Shown here: positions 1 to 8,029 of the stretch, in pieces
Position numbering within the stretch: position 1 is the first letter of the stretch
Layout: each line of letters begins with the position of its first letter
Origin: AC-32 sp045806105
GTDB taxonomy: Bacteria; Actinomycetota; Thermoleophilia; Gaiellales; Gaiellaceae
DNA: 64,000 bases
Assembly (NCBI GenBank): GCA_045806105.1
Contig: JBJMJY010000002.1
Span: 1 to 64,000 of the forward strand
Direction of reading: 5' to 3'
The notes under the pieces: model-generated
Seen by the model: only the letters and a program-made list of their open reading frames with translations
Told to the model about the DNA's origin: nothing
Databases searched by the model: none
Made by a program: the position numbers and the translations under genes

Positions 1-537
1 GTGAAGCACGCCGCCAACGGGGCGATCTTCAAGTGGCAGGTGTCGCCGGACACGCAGCGCGTCGTCGTCACACGCGCGCCGGGGAAGAAGCGCGGGACCA
101 GCTCCACCGTCTACGGCGGGACCGCGAAGTCGTTCCGTGACAAGGGCCTGAAGGTCGGCACGCACTATCGCTACACCGTCAGTGCGTACGACGTCGCGGG
201 CAACAAGGCGGGCCGCACCGTCAGCGTCACCGCCACCGGTGCGCTGTTCGCGCCCGCTCCGGGCGAGCGCGTCAACGGCGCGCCGCGCCTCGAGTGGGCG
301 CCGGTTCGCGGCGCGAGCTACTACAACGTGCTGCTCCTCCGCGGCGGGACGATCTTCAGCGCTTGGCCGCACGGGACGAGCCTGAGGCTCCCGCGAAGCT
401 GGATCTACCACGGCCAGCGCTACCGGCTGCACCGCGGCGTGTACCGGTGGTACGTCTGGCCCGGGTTCGGCACCCTCGCCGCGAGCCGCTACGGCCGCCT
501 GATCGGCAAGAGCTCGTTCTTCTTCGCGGGCCGCTAG
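1..537 (+). CDS. Fibronectin type III-domain surface protein, C-terminal part
   Basis: The visible part (178 residues) holds a fibronectin-III-like beta sandwich (about residues 8-80, with the typical YRYTVSAYDVAGN strand) followed by a second Ig/FN3-like region and a Tyr/Trp-rich C-terminus. The frame is open from base 1, so the GTG at base 1 is probably internal and the gene starts outside the window. Such domains occur in secreted or cell-wall proteins; no anchor is seen at this end. Its TAG stop overlaps the stop of the convergent small membrane gene by three bases. Substrate or partner cannot be told. Confidence 0.7.
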   Translation: MKHAANGAIFKWQVSPDTQRVVVTRAPGKKRGTSSTVYGGTAKSFRDKGLKVGTHYRYTVSAYDVAGNKAGRTVSVTATGALFAPAPGERVNGAPRLEWAPVRGASYYNVLLLRGGTIFSAWPHGTSLRLPRSWIYHGQRYRLHRGVYRWYVWPGFGTLAASRYGRLIGKSSFFFAGR

Positions 538-722
538 AGCAGCAGGAACAGCAGCGCGACCACCAGCCACGCCAGGACGAGGCCGGCCAGCACCCAGAGG
601 AGGAACGCGCTCTCGCTGATGCGGAGCCACTTGAGCTCGACCTCGTCGACGTGGAACCAGATCCGCCGAGGCGCCTCGGGCGGCGGCTGCTCGAGGTTCT
701 CGGTCCCGTTGCCGTCGGTCAC
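534..722 (-). CDS. Small single-pass membrane protein
   Basis: A 62-residue protein with a Pro/Glu-rich hydrophilic N-terminus and one strong C-terminal transmembrane helix (about residues 38-62, ending in a run of Leu). I chose the GTG at 722 because the frame upstream has shadow composition and the coding signal begins there. It follows the sugar transferase gene by 26 bases on the same strand, so it is likely the last gene of that operon. Tail-anchored topology is inferred; function unknown, perhaps accessory to the membrane glycosylation machinery next door. Confidence 0.6.
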   Translation of the reverse strand: MTDGNGTENLEQPPPEAPRRIWFHVDEVELKWLRISESAFLLWVLAGLVLAWLVVALLFLLL

Positions 723-748
723 GGACCTGATTGTACGCCGGTGAGGCG

Positions 749-2146
749 TCAGCGCCCGGACCGGAAGACGAGCGAGGTGATCGTCTTGAAGCAGATTGCG
801 AGGTCGACCACGACGTTGCGGTTGCGGAGGTACCAGAGGTCGTAGGAGAGCTTCTCTGCGGCGGTCGCCGCGTCGCACGCGTAGCCGCAGCGCAGCTGCG
901 CCCAGCCGGTGATGCCGGGCTTCACCAGCAGGCGGCGCGTCCAGAACGGAACCGTCTGCTCGAGCAGGTCGACGAACTGCGGGCGCTCCGGCCGCGGGCC
1001 GACGATCGACATCTCGCCCCTGACGACGTTCCAGAGCTGCGGCAGCTCGTCGAGGTGCGTCTGGCGCAGGAGCCGCCCGACTCGCGTCACGCGCGCGTCG
1101 CCGACCTGCGCGTAGCACGGCGACCCTTCGTCCTCCGCGTCCGCGCGCATCGTGCGGAGCTTGAAGATGGTGAAGTGCCGCCCGCCCTCGCCGACACGCG
1201 TCTGGCGGTAGATCACCGGCCCGGGGGTGAGGCGAACGAGGAGGACGAGGACGGGGAGCAGGGGCAAGGCCAGCAGGAGCCCGAGCGAGGCGACCGCGAG
1301 GTCGAAGACGCGCTTGGCGACCCGCGTGTACGGCTTCTGGCGGAGGTGCAGCATGCTCATGAACCACGTCGGCGTCAGGTGGTGCAGCGGGACGCGGCCG
1401 AGGGCGTGCTCGATGAAGTGGGAGACGCCGACGACGCGGAAGCCGGCGGGGCCGAGGTCGAGCAGCGGGTCGACGGCCCACGCGCTCACGCCGTCGTCGG
1501 TGAGGATGACGATGTCGGGCCGCTGTTCCGCCACGATCTGCGCCAGCTCGTCGAAGGAGCCGAGCCGCGGAACGTTCGCCGTCGTCCCGTCGGGGCGCTC
1601 GTCGACGAGGCCGAGCATCGTGAACGGCGTGCGGTGGCCGTTGTTCAGCTCGGCGAGAACCTCGGAGGCGCATCCGCCGGTCCCGACGACGAGCACGCGG
1701 CGCTTGGCGATGCTGCGCACGATGTGCTCCCAGGCCGCCGAGAGCACGAAGACCGCGACCGCCGCCTCGGCGAGGCCGGCCCCGCGGAGGTCGAGATCGG
1801 GGATCCACAGGTCGAGCGCAGAGATCGCGACGAGGCCCATGATCGTCCCGACTGCCGACGCCACCGCCGGGCCGAGTGTGAAGTACGCGCTGAGGGCCGC
1901 GCGGAGGCCCATCGTCCAGACCGCGGAGACGACCGTCGCAGCGACGACGGCTCGAAGGGCCGACAGGCTCTGCGCGAACAGGACGAAAACCGGCAGCCAG
2001 ATCAGCGTCACGCGGCCGCCGAGGACGAGCCAGCCCACCTGGTCCCGTGGTCCCGCGAACGCGCGGGCTCGGCGCCCGAGCCACGCGAGCGGCGGGTCGG
2101 CGTCGGGCTCGATGGGCCGCGGGTGCGTGTCGGGGGTCGCGCTCAC
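749..2146 (-). CDS. Polyprenyl-phosphate sugar phosphotransferase (exopolysaccharide initiation)
   Basis: A 465-residue protein of the WbaP/PssY type, which transfers a sugar-1-phosphate from a nucleotide sugar to undecaprenyl phosphate to start glycan repeat synthesis. The N-terminal half has about four to five membrane helices and a Rossmann-like CoA-binding domain (glycine-rich VLVVGTGG near residue 145). The C-terminal bacterial sugar transferase domain starts at about residue 265 with a membrane helix and carries FKLRTMRAD, DELPQLWNV and SIVGPRPERP, the family's catalytic core. GTG at 2146 overlaps the stop of the upstream ATP-grasp gene by four bases (GTGA), so the genes are translationally coupled. 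Confidence 0.9.
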   Translation of the reverse strand: MSATPDTHPRPIEPDADPPLAWLGRRARAFAGPRDQVGWLVLGGRVTLIWLPVFVLFAQSLSALRAVVAATVVSAVWTMGLRAALSAYFTLGPAVASAVGTIMGLVAISALDLWIPDLDLRGAGLAEAAVAVFVLSAAWEHIVRSIAKRRVLVVGTGGCASEVLAELNNGHRTPFTMLGLVDERPDGTTANVPRLGSFDELAQIVAEQRPDIVILTDDGVSAWAVDPLLDLGPAGFRVVGVSHFIEHALGRVPLHHLTPTWFMSMLHLRQKPYTRVAKRVFDLAVASLGLLLALPLLPVLVLLVRLTPGPVIYRQTRVGEGGRHFTIFKLRTMRADAEDEGSPCYAQVGDARVTRVGRLLRQTHLDELPQLWNVVRGEMSIVGPRPERPQFVDLLEQTVPFWTRRLLVKPGITGWAQLRCGYACDAATAAEKLSYDLWYLRNRNVVVDLAICFKTITSLVFRSGR

Positions 2147-3300
2147 GCGGCCTTCCTGTACGGGCGCCGGCCGACGACGAGGTTCAGGCCGCGCACAAGC
2201 AGCGGCCCCGGGTCGTTGGCGCGGAACCACGAGTGGGTGACCCGCCGGTGCGGCAGCAGGACGCTCGCGGCCGCCCGGAGCCGGCGACGCCGCACCTGCC
2301 ACGCGAAGTGGCAGAGGTCGCCTTCCTCCCAGCGGTACCGCATCGCCGGCCGGGCCCTCACCGGTGCGGGATCGCGGCCGAGGAGCCAGTCGCACCAGAC
2401 GGCGGCGAGGTTCGCGCCGGCGTCGACGTCGAGCGCGATCGAGGCGAACACGCGCGGGTTCAGGTCGATCACCGCGAGGCGGCCGTCGGCGAGCTCGAGC
2501 AGCTGCAGCTGGAAGATGCCCTGCCACCCGAGCGAGGCGAGCAGCGCCTGCGCGCGCTCGGCCAGCCCGTCCGGGGCGGCGACCGTCTCGGCGTACGCGT
2601 GCATGCCGGCGATGGGCGGCCACAGCCGCAGCACCCGGGAGGTGGTGAGCGCGAGCAGCCGCCCGTCGGCGACCACGCCGGAGCAGGAGAGAAACTGCGC
2701 GTCTTCGAAGCGCTGGACGATGAACGGGGAGGGGAACTCCGGGACGGTCGCGGCGAGCTCCTCGCGATCGGCGACGAGCGCGACGCTGCGTTGCTGCAGC
2801 CCGCCGTTCACGGGCACGAACGACTGAAGCGGCTTCAGCACGACGGGGAAGCCGAGCTCGGCCGCGGCCTCCTCAGCCTCGAGGAGGTCGGCGCAGGGAC
2901 GGCTGGTCGGCGTGGCGAGTCCGACGGCGGTTGCGGCTTCGACTAGGACGAGCTTGTCCACGCTGCGGCGCACGGCGTCGCGCGAGGGCAGGCCGAGGTG
3001 CGTCGAGCGCTCGAGGCCCTCGCGGTGCTCGGAGATCGCGATCAGGGAGGCGTCGCTGCCCGGGATCAGCGCGTCGTAGCGCCCGCTCCGCAGCAGCTCG
3101 CCGAGCTGGTCGACGAACGCCTGGACGTTCTCCCGCACGTCCGGCAGGCGGATCCGCTCCGCGCAGGCGCGGGACCAGTGCGTTGCGGCCGGCCGGAGGC
3201 GCGAGACGGCGCAGGCGCGGTAGCCGGCGCTCGTCAGGCCGCGGCACGCGCCGAGTGCGGCCCGCTCCTCGGCGTCCGTGACGACGACGCTGCCCTTCAC
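2143..3300 (-). CDS. ATP-grasp family enzyme (carboxylate-amine/thiol ligase-like)
   Basis: A 385-residue ATP-grasp protein resembling the CarB/PylC-like group found in glycan and peptide loci. An N-terminal pre-ATP-grasp Rossmann region (VVVTDAEERAALGACRGL) precedes the ATP-grasp fold (about residues 105-290), with the nucleotide-binding lysine strand FPVVLKPLQSF and the metal-binding strand VIDLNPRVF. It probably ligates an amine or amino acid to a carboxylate using ATP; the substrate is unknown. Start GTG 3300 and stop 2143 overlap both neighbours by four bases, so it sits in the middle of a tight operon between a secreted beta-helix protein and the sugar transferase. Confidence 0.8.
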   Translation of the reverse strand: MKGSVVVTDAEERAALGACRGLTSAGYRACAVSRLRPAATHWSRACAERIRLPDVRENVQAFVDQLGELLRSGRYDALIPGSDASLIAISEHREGLERSTHLGLPSRDAVRRSVDKLVLVEAATAVGLATPTSRPCADLLEAEEAAAELGFPVVLKPLQSFVPVNGGLQQRSVALVADREELAATVPEFPSPFIVQRFEDAQFLSCSGVVADGRLLALTTSRVLRLWPPIAGMHAYAETVAAPDGLAERAQALLASLGWQGIFQLQLLELADGRLAVIDLNPRVFASIALDVDAGANLAAVWCDWLLGRDPAPVRARPAMRYRWEEGDLCHFAWQVRRRRLRAAASVLLPHRRVTHSWFRANDPGPLLVRGLNLVVGRRPYRKAA

Positions 3301-4520
3301 TGGCCCGCGCCTCCGGCCGGGTCGTGGTCGTGCGTGACCGGCACGGCCGCCGCGCCGATCGCACCGAAGTCGTTGCCGTAGTAGGTGTTGTCGTTGCCGA
3401 GGTAGTCGCCGATCGCGGCCCACGCCTGGCCGACGAAGACGCTGCGGCGCACGACGGTGCGAGTGGTTCCCTCGTCGAGGTAGATGCCGACGTGCGTCGT
3501 CCGGACGTACGCGTCCTGGATTACGTTGTCGCTGCTCGCCGGCTTGTGGCCGAGCGCGACGTTCGACCACTCGGCATTGACGCCCCGGCCGACGTTCGGC
3601 CCGATGCGCAGGCGCTGGAAGGTCGTCCCGGTCGTGAAGTGCTCGACGTAGATCCCGACGGGCGCGCGGTCGATCGCCGCGTCGGCGACACGCGAGCCGC
3701 GGGTAGCGGTCCCGGTCCAGATCCCGGTGATGCCGCAGCTGCGCACGCTGATCCGCCGCGCCGTTCCGGGGCTCCCGAGCCAGAGGCACGCCTCGGCGCG
3801 GCCGTTCGAGGAGCCGCGTACCGGCCGCCGGACGCGGGAGATGGAGAGATCGGTGACCGAGAACGGCGCGTTCGTCCGGTAGCCGACGTCGTTGGGGTCG
3901 ACGACAACGCCGTAGCTCCGGAAGTTCTCCGCCACGATGCGTCGCCCGACGAAGCCGCGCGCCTGGCGAACGAGCAGCCCCGTATCGACGCGCCCGTGGC
4001 CGTAGAGACGCGTGTCGAGCACCGAGGCGTGGGAGGCCGATCCCCAGACGTGAACGATCGAGCCGTCCAGCGTCTTGGCGCGGTCCCTGACGTCGAAGGT
4101 CAGGCCGCGGATCGAGGCACCGGCCGGGCCTGCATTTGCGCCCAGGACGAGTCCGGCCCTCAACACCGTGCGGCCGAGCCGTGCCGCGTAGAGCTGGTCA
4201 CCGTCGCGGTCGGCGAACGGCCGGGGGTAGTCGTAGACACCGGGCGCGAGGACGACGACCTCGCGGCGCCCGTTCGAGAGCGCGGCGGCGAGCTGGTCCG
4301 ACGAGGAGACGCGGCGAGCGCCCGCGGGAGGGGCGTACGGCCTGGGACGAGCGGGGCGCCGCACGACCGGGAGAGCAAGCTCGACGCTGGTCGTGCTCGG
4401 CGGCTGAACCGCCGGCTTGGACTCCTCGGCGCAGCCGGCCTGCGTCGCCGCGAGCAGCGCAAGCGACGCGATCACCACGGCTATGCCAAGGGACGTGACG
4501 CTTCTCCCCATGACGCCCAT
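3297..4520 (-). CDS. Secreted right-handed beta-helix protein, putative lipoprotein
   Basis: A 407-residue exported protein. Residues 1-30 form a signal peptide ending in ATQAGC, an imperfect lipobox, so it may be lipid-anchored at Cys 30. The rest is a parallel beta-helix (pectate-lyase-like) with the start motif SSDQLAAAL and VVVLAPGVYDY, followed by many G-V-x-V rungs, as in polysaccharide lyases and epimerases. In this locus it may modify or bind the exported polysaccharide. No catalytic residues can be named with confidence. ATG 4520 has GGGAGG three bases upstream; an ATG at 4511 is an alternative. It is first in a four-to-five-gene minus-strand operon. Confidence 0.75.
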   Translation of the reverse strand: MGVMGRSVTSLGIAVVIASLALLAATQAGCAEESKPAVQPPSTTSVELALPVVRRPARPRPYAPPAGARRVSSSDQLAAALSNGRREVVVLAPGVYDYPRPFADRDGDQLYAARLGRTVLRAGLVLGANAGPAGASIRGLTFDVRDRAKTLDGSIVHVWGSASHASVLDTRLYGHGRVDTGLLVRQARGFVGRRIVAENFRSYGVVVDPNDVGYRTNAPFSVTDLSISRVRRPVRGSSNGRAEACLWLGSPGTARRISVRSCGITGIWTGTATRGSRVADAAIDRAPVGIYVEHFTTGTTFQRLRIGPNVGRGVNAEWSNVALGHKPASSDNVIQDAYVRTTHVGIYLDEGTTRTVVRRSVFVGQAWAAIGDYLGNDNTYYGNDFGAIGAAAVPVTHDHDPAGGAGQ

Positions 4521-4531
4521 CCACCTCCCGG

Positions 4532-4545
4532 TGGGTAATTACCCA
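4532..4545. promoter_or_regulatory. 14-bp perfect palindrome between divergent glycan genes
   Basis: TGGGTAATTACCCA is a perfect 14-base palindrome with an AT-rich centre in GC-rich surroundings. It lies 12 bases upstream of the beta-helix gene start (minus) and just ahead of the preferred GTG start of the acetyltransferase gene (plus). The position suits an operator controlling both divergent arms of the polysaccharide locus. No second copy was noticed in the window and no cognate regulator is adjacent. Confidence 0.45.
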
Positions 4546-4548
4546 TCC

Positions 4549-5772
4549 GTGACCGCACTCGTCTCCGAGCACGCCGCTGTTCTCGAGGCGACACGCGAGG
4601 ACGCTCCGCTGAGGTTCGAGACCGTCGATTCAGAGGACGCGTTCGCGCGGCTCGGCGACCGGTGGAACGACCTCGTCTACGCGATGCCGCGGCCGAGCCC
4701 GTTCATGCTCCACTGCTGGCTGCTGGATTGGTGGCGCCACTACGGGGACGGGTGCCGCCTCGCCGTGGAGACGGCCTACCGGGGGGAGCGGCTCGTCGGC
4801 GCGCTCCCGCTCGTCACGTTCTCGCGCCACGGCCTCCGCGTTGCGACCTTCGTCGGCGCGCGGCAGTCGTGCCTCGGCGACGTTCTGCTCGCCGAGGGCG
4901 AGGAGAACGAGCTCGCCGAGGCGCTCGTCGACCGGGCGCGGGCCTCGGAGCACGACTACGCCGACCTCTTCGGCCTTTCCACCGATTGCCGGCTCGCGTC
5001 GCTCGAGGGGCCGCGCAAGCTCCGGCTCTTCCAGCGGATCGAAGCCCCGGTGCTGGACGTCCGCGACGGGTGGGAGACGACGTACCGCGGGAAGACGAAC
5101 TCGCGCAAGCGGGCGCACCACGGGCGGCGGCGGCGCCAGCTGGCGGAGCTCGGGAAGGTGGAGAGCGCCGTCGCGCGCACGCTCGACGAGCTGGAGCCCG
5201 CGCTCGAAGAGGGGTTTCGCATCCACGAGCTGCGCTGGCGCGGCCGTCCCGACGGCTCGGGCCTCGTGACCGCCACCGGGATGGAGTTCAACCGCGCGGC
5301 GCTCCGGGGCCTGGCCGAGCTCGACGCTACGCGGATCGTCTCGCTGCTCCTCGACGGAACCGCGATCGCCTTCGCCTGGTACTTCGTGGTCTGCGACCGG
5401 GCTTATCTCCACCGGCTGGCCTTCGACCCCGCCTACGCCCGCTGCTCGCCGGGGCTGATCAATGCGCTCGACACGCTCGAGATCGCTGCCGGCGAGGGAG
5501 CCACGCGGATGGAGTTCCTCGGCGGCGCGGAGCGGTACAAGGTTGAGCTCGCGGACCGCTTCGAGCCGCTGCACCTCGGGCTCGGCCTCCCCGGCAGTGC
5601 CGCCGGCCGCGCGGCCGCGAGCGGGCGGGCGCGGTGGCTGGGCCTTCGCCAGCGCGGGAAGAGCTCCGCGGTCGCGAGGAAGGTCTACTACGGCTCCGAG
5701 CCGGTGCGGCGCCGCCTGGCGCGGCGTCGCGACGTGCTGCGGCCCAGCGGCGTCCGGCGCGCGGGGGACTAG
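4549..5772 (+). CDS. FemAB/CelD-like GNAT acyltransferase
   Basis: About 407 residues, matching the Acetyltransf_6 (BcsL/CelD, FemAB-related) family that acylates polysaccharides or adds aminoacyl groups. Recognisable are the N-terminal FARLGDRWNDLV helix, the conserved FMLHCWLLDWW segment, and the C-terminal acyl-CoA/aminoacyl fold with SPGLINALDTLEIA and FLGGAERYK. GTG 4549 is preferred because the family usually begins shortly before this helix and because an earlier ATG (4510) would put the operator palindrome inside the gene; the ATG remains possible. It heads a plus-strand run with the deacetylase (2 bp gap) and the O-antigen ligase. Confidence 0.8.
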   Translation: MTALVSEHAAVLEATREDAPLRFETVDSEDAFARLGDRWNDLVYAMPRPSPFMLHCWLLDWWRHYGDGCRLAVETAYRGERLVGALPLVTFSRHGLRVATFVGARQSCLGDVLLAEGEENELAEALVDRARASEHDYADLFGLSTDCRLASLEGPRKLRLFQRIEAPVLDVRDGWETTYRGKTNSRKRAHHGRRRRQLAELGKVESAVARTLDELEPALEEGFRIHELRWRGRPDGSGLVTATGMEFNRAALRGLAELDATRIVSLLLDGTAIAFAWYFVVCDRAYLHRLAFDPAYARCSPGLINALDTLEIAAGEGATRMEFLGGAERYKVELADRFEPLHLGLGLPGSAAGRAAASGRARWLGLRQRGKSSAVARKVYYGSEPVRRRLARRRDVLRPSGVRRAGD

Positions 5773-5774
5773 CC

Positions 5775-6689
5775 GTGTCCGGCACCTGGACGCGGCGGGG
5801 CGCCATTCCGGGCGTCGGCGCGACGCTCCCGCCTCCGGTGAAGGCCGGCGTCACGCGGGTGCGCTCGGCGTGGTGGCTCGTGCGGAGCCGCGGCGACCCG
5901 GACCGCAGCGGGATCCGGATCCTCTTCTACCACCGCGTTTCGGACGACGACGACGCGCTGGCCGTCTCGCCGCGCCGGTTCCGCGAGCAGATGGAGCTCC
6001 TTGCGGCCGAGGGGTACACGGTGGTCGACCTTGCGGGCGCCGTCGAGCTGCTCGAGCACGGCATCCTGCCGCCCGAGGTCGTCGCCCTGAACTTCGACGA
6101 CGGCTACCGCGACGTCGCTGAGAACGCGCTGCCGGTACTCAACCGGCTCGGGTTCAAGGCGACGGTCTTCCTACCGACGGGCGTGATCGACGGCACCGCC
6201 TCGTTCGCGTGGTACGCGAAGCAGCCGCCGCTCCTGGGCTGGGACGAGATCGCCGAGCTCGACGGTGCGGGGACGCTCACCTTCGAGGCGCACACCGTTA
6301 CGCATCCGAACCTGCTTCTCCTGGACGACGACGCGTCGCGCCGGGAGATCGCGCAGTCGAAGCTCGACCTCGAGGCCAGGCTCGGGCGGCCTGTCGAGGC
6401 CTTCTGCTACCCGGCCGGGCTCTTCGGTGAGCGGGAGCGGGCCTTCGTCGCGGAGGCGGGCTTCCACGTCGCAGTGACCTGCGAGCCCGGGGTCAACGTT
6501 CCCGGCGCCGACCTGTTGACCCTCCGCCGGCGCCAGATCGACCCGCGCGACCGCCGCATCGACTTCCGCGCGAAGGTGGGCGGCGGCCACGACACGCCGC
6601 TCCCGCTTCGCGGCCTCTACCGCCGCCTGCGCTACGGGGAGGGGTCGAAGCAGCATCCGCCGGCGACCGCGCTCAGCGCAGGTCGCTGA
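5775..6689 (+). CDS. Polysaccharide deacetylase (carbohydrate esterase 4)
   Basis: A 304-residue NodB-homology enzyme that removes N-acetyl groups from a glycan. The catalytic motif LNFDDGYRD (motif 1, first Asp as base, second as metal ligand) and the motif-2 equivalent FEAHTVTHPNL (HxxxH metal ligands) are intact, followed by YPAGLFGE (motif 3). There is no signal peptide, so it acts in the cytoplasm or at the inner membrane face, perhaps on lipid-linked intermediates. GTG 5775 lies two bases after the upstream stop. The stop overlaps the ATG of the next gene (TGATG). Confidence 0.9.
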   Translation: MSGTWTRRGAIPGVGATLPPPVKAGVTRVRSAWWLVRSRGDPDRSGIRILFYHRVSDDDDALAVSPRRFREQMELLAAEGYTVVDLAGAVELLEHGILPPEVVALNFDDGYRDVAENALPVLNRLGFKATVFLPTGVIDGTASFAWYAKQPPLLGWDEIAELDGAGTLTFEAHTVTHPNLLLLDDDASRREIAQSKLDLEARLGRPVEAFCYPAGLFGERERAFVAEAGFHVAVTCEPGVNVPGADLLTLRRRQIDPRDRRIDFRAKVGGGHDTPLPLRGLYRRLRYGEGSKQHPPATALSAGR

Positions 6690-8029
6690 TGGAGCTCGCG
6701 CCCGCTGCTCCCGCCCGCGCGCCGCGCGCCCTGGTGGCGGGCTGGTGGCTCGGAGCCGCGATCGCGACCACCGCGTTCGCCGGCGCGCTGACGCTGCTCC
6801 TCTACCGCAACCCGCCCAGCGCGCTGATCGTCGTCAGCTTCGCCGTGGTCGTCGTCGGCTCGCTGTGGCTGGCGATCGTCGCCTACGACACCGCCCTTGC
6901 GGTCGCGGTCGTTCTCCTGGCCGCGGTGCGCTTCGAGCCGGCGCCCACCGATGTGGTGTTCGCCGTGCTGATCGTCGTCGGGTTCGTCACGAGCCGCTTC
7001 CACCTGCGGCGGGTGATCCCGGGTGCGGTGCTGCTGGCGGGTGCGTACCTGGCGCTCAACCTGATCTCCGCGATCGCCGTCGCCGACGCACAGCGGGCGG
7101 TCTCGTTCTTCGCGATCACGTTCTACGTCGCGTGCTTCGGCCTCTGGCTCGCCGCCTACGTGACCTCGTCTGCGATCGCCGGCCGCATCACGCGCTGCTA
7201 CGTCGCGGCCGCGGTCGCCTCCGCGATCGTCGCGACGCTCGCGCTGTGGGTCCCGTTCCCGGGACACCACCTGCTCACCCGCATCGGGCGCGCCGAGGGC
7301 CTGTTCAAGGACCCGAACGTCTTCGGGCCGTTTCTCGTGCCGGCGGCACTGATCGTGATGGAGGAGATCCTCACGCCGCGCCTGTTGCACGGTCGCCGCT
7401 GGACGAAGGTGCTGATGTTCCTGGCGCTCTCGCTCGGCGTGCTCTTCTCGTACTCGCGCGCGGCCTGGCTGAACCTCGCCGTCGGGCTGCTGGTGGTGCT
7501 CGTGATCGTCAGCTTCCGCCGTGGCGGCGGCCGTCGCGCCGCCCAGGCGCTGGCGATCGTGGTACTCGCGGTCGTCTCCGTCGGCGCGGCCGTCGCGTTC
7601 TCCGGCTCGCTGTCGTTCCTCGAGCAGCGCGCGAAGGTGCACCAGAGCTACGACACGGGTCGGTTCGGCGCCCAGTCCGAGAGCATCACGTGGGCGATGG
7701 AGTACCCGTTCGGAATCGGCCCGGGGCAGTTCGAGGGGCGCGCCCACATCTCGGCGCACAGCATGTACGCGCGAACCCTCGCCGAGGAGGGGATCCCCGG
7801 GCTGATCGCGATCCTCGCCCTGATGCTCGCGACCTGCGGCTGGGCGCTGCGGAACGCGATCCGGGGGCACGACACGTACGGGATCGGCTCGGCGGCGCTG
7901 CTCGGAGCGTGGCTCGGGATCCTGCTGAACGGCGCGTTCGTCGACACGCTGCACTGGCGGCACCTGTGGTTCGTCGCCGCCCTGATCTGGGCCGGCGCCT
8001 CGCGCTTCCAGAATCGCGCGCCGGACTAG
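6689..8029 (+). CDS. O-antigen ligase/polymerase (Wzy/WaaL-like)
   Basis: A 446-residue polytopic membrane protein with about 11-12 helices, of the O-antigen ligase family. It would polymerise repeat units or transfer the glycan chain outside the membrane. The Wzy_C region is recognisable: GLFKDPNVFGPFL (about 205-217), then the FSYSRAAWLNL helix and a large extracytoplasmic loop with GIGPGQFEGRAH and ISAHSMYARTLAEEG, whose His/Arg residues are typical of the family. Its ATG overlaps the stop of the deacetylase by one base; it ends against the convergent Wzz-like gene. Confidence 0.85.
   Translation: MELAPAAPARAPRALVAGWWLGAAIATTAFAGALTLLLYRNPPSALIVVSFAVVVVGSLWLAIVAYDTALAVAVVLLAAVRFEPAPTDVVFAVLIVVGFVTSRFHLRRVIPGAVLLAGAYLALNLISAIAVADAQRAVSFFAITFYVACFGLWLAAYVTSSAIAGRITRCYVAAAVASAIVATLALWVPFPGHHLLTRIGRAEGLFKDPNVFGPFLVPAALIVMEEILTPRLLHGRRWTKVLMFLALSLGVLFSYSRAAWLNLAVGLLVVLVIVSFRRGGGRRAAQALAIVVLAVVSVGAAVAFSGSLSFLEQRAKVHQSYDTGRFGAQSESITWAMEYPFGIGPGQFEGRAHISAHSMYARTLAEEGIPGLIAILALMLATCGWALRNAIRGHDTYGIGSAALLGAWLGILLNGAFVDTLHWRHLWFVAALIWAGASRFQNRAPD

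Noticed and set aside
731..2827. Very long plus-strand open frames opposite the sugar transferase and ATP-grasp genes
   Set aside because: High-GC DNA leaves long antisense frames; the composition is Arg/Asp/His-rich and no domain is visible, while the minus strand encodes clear families.
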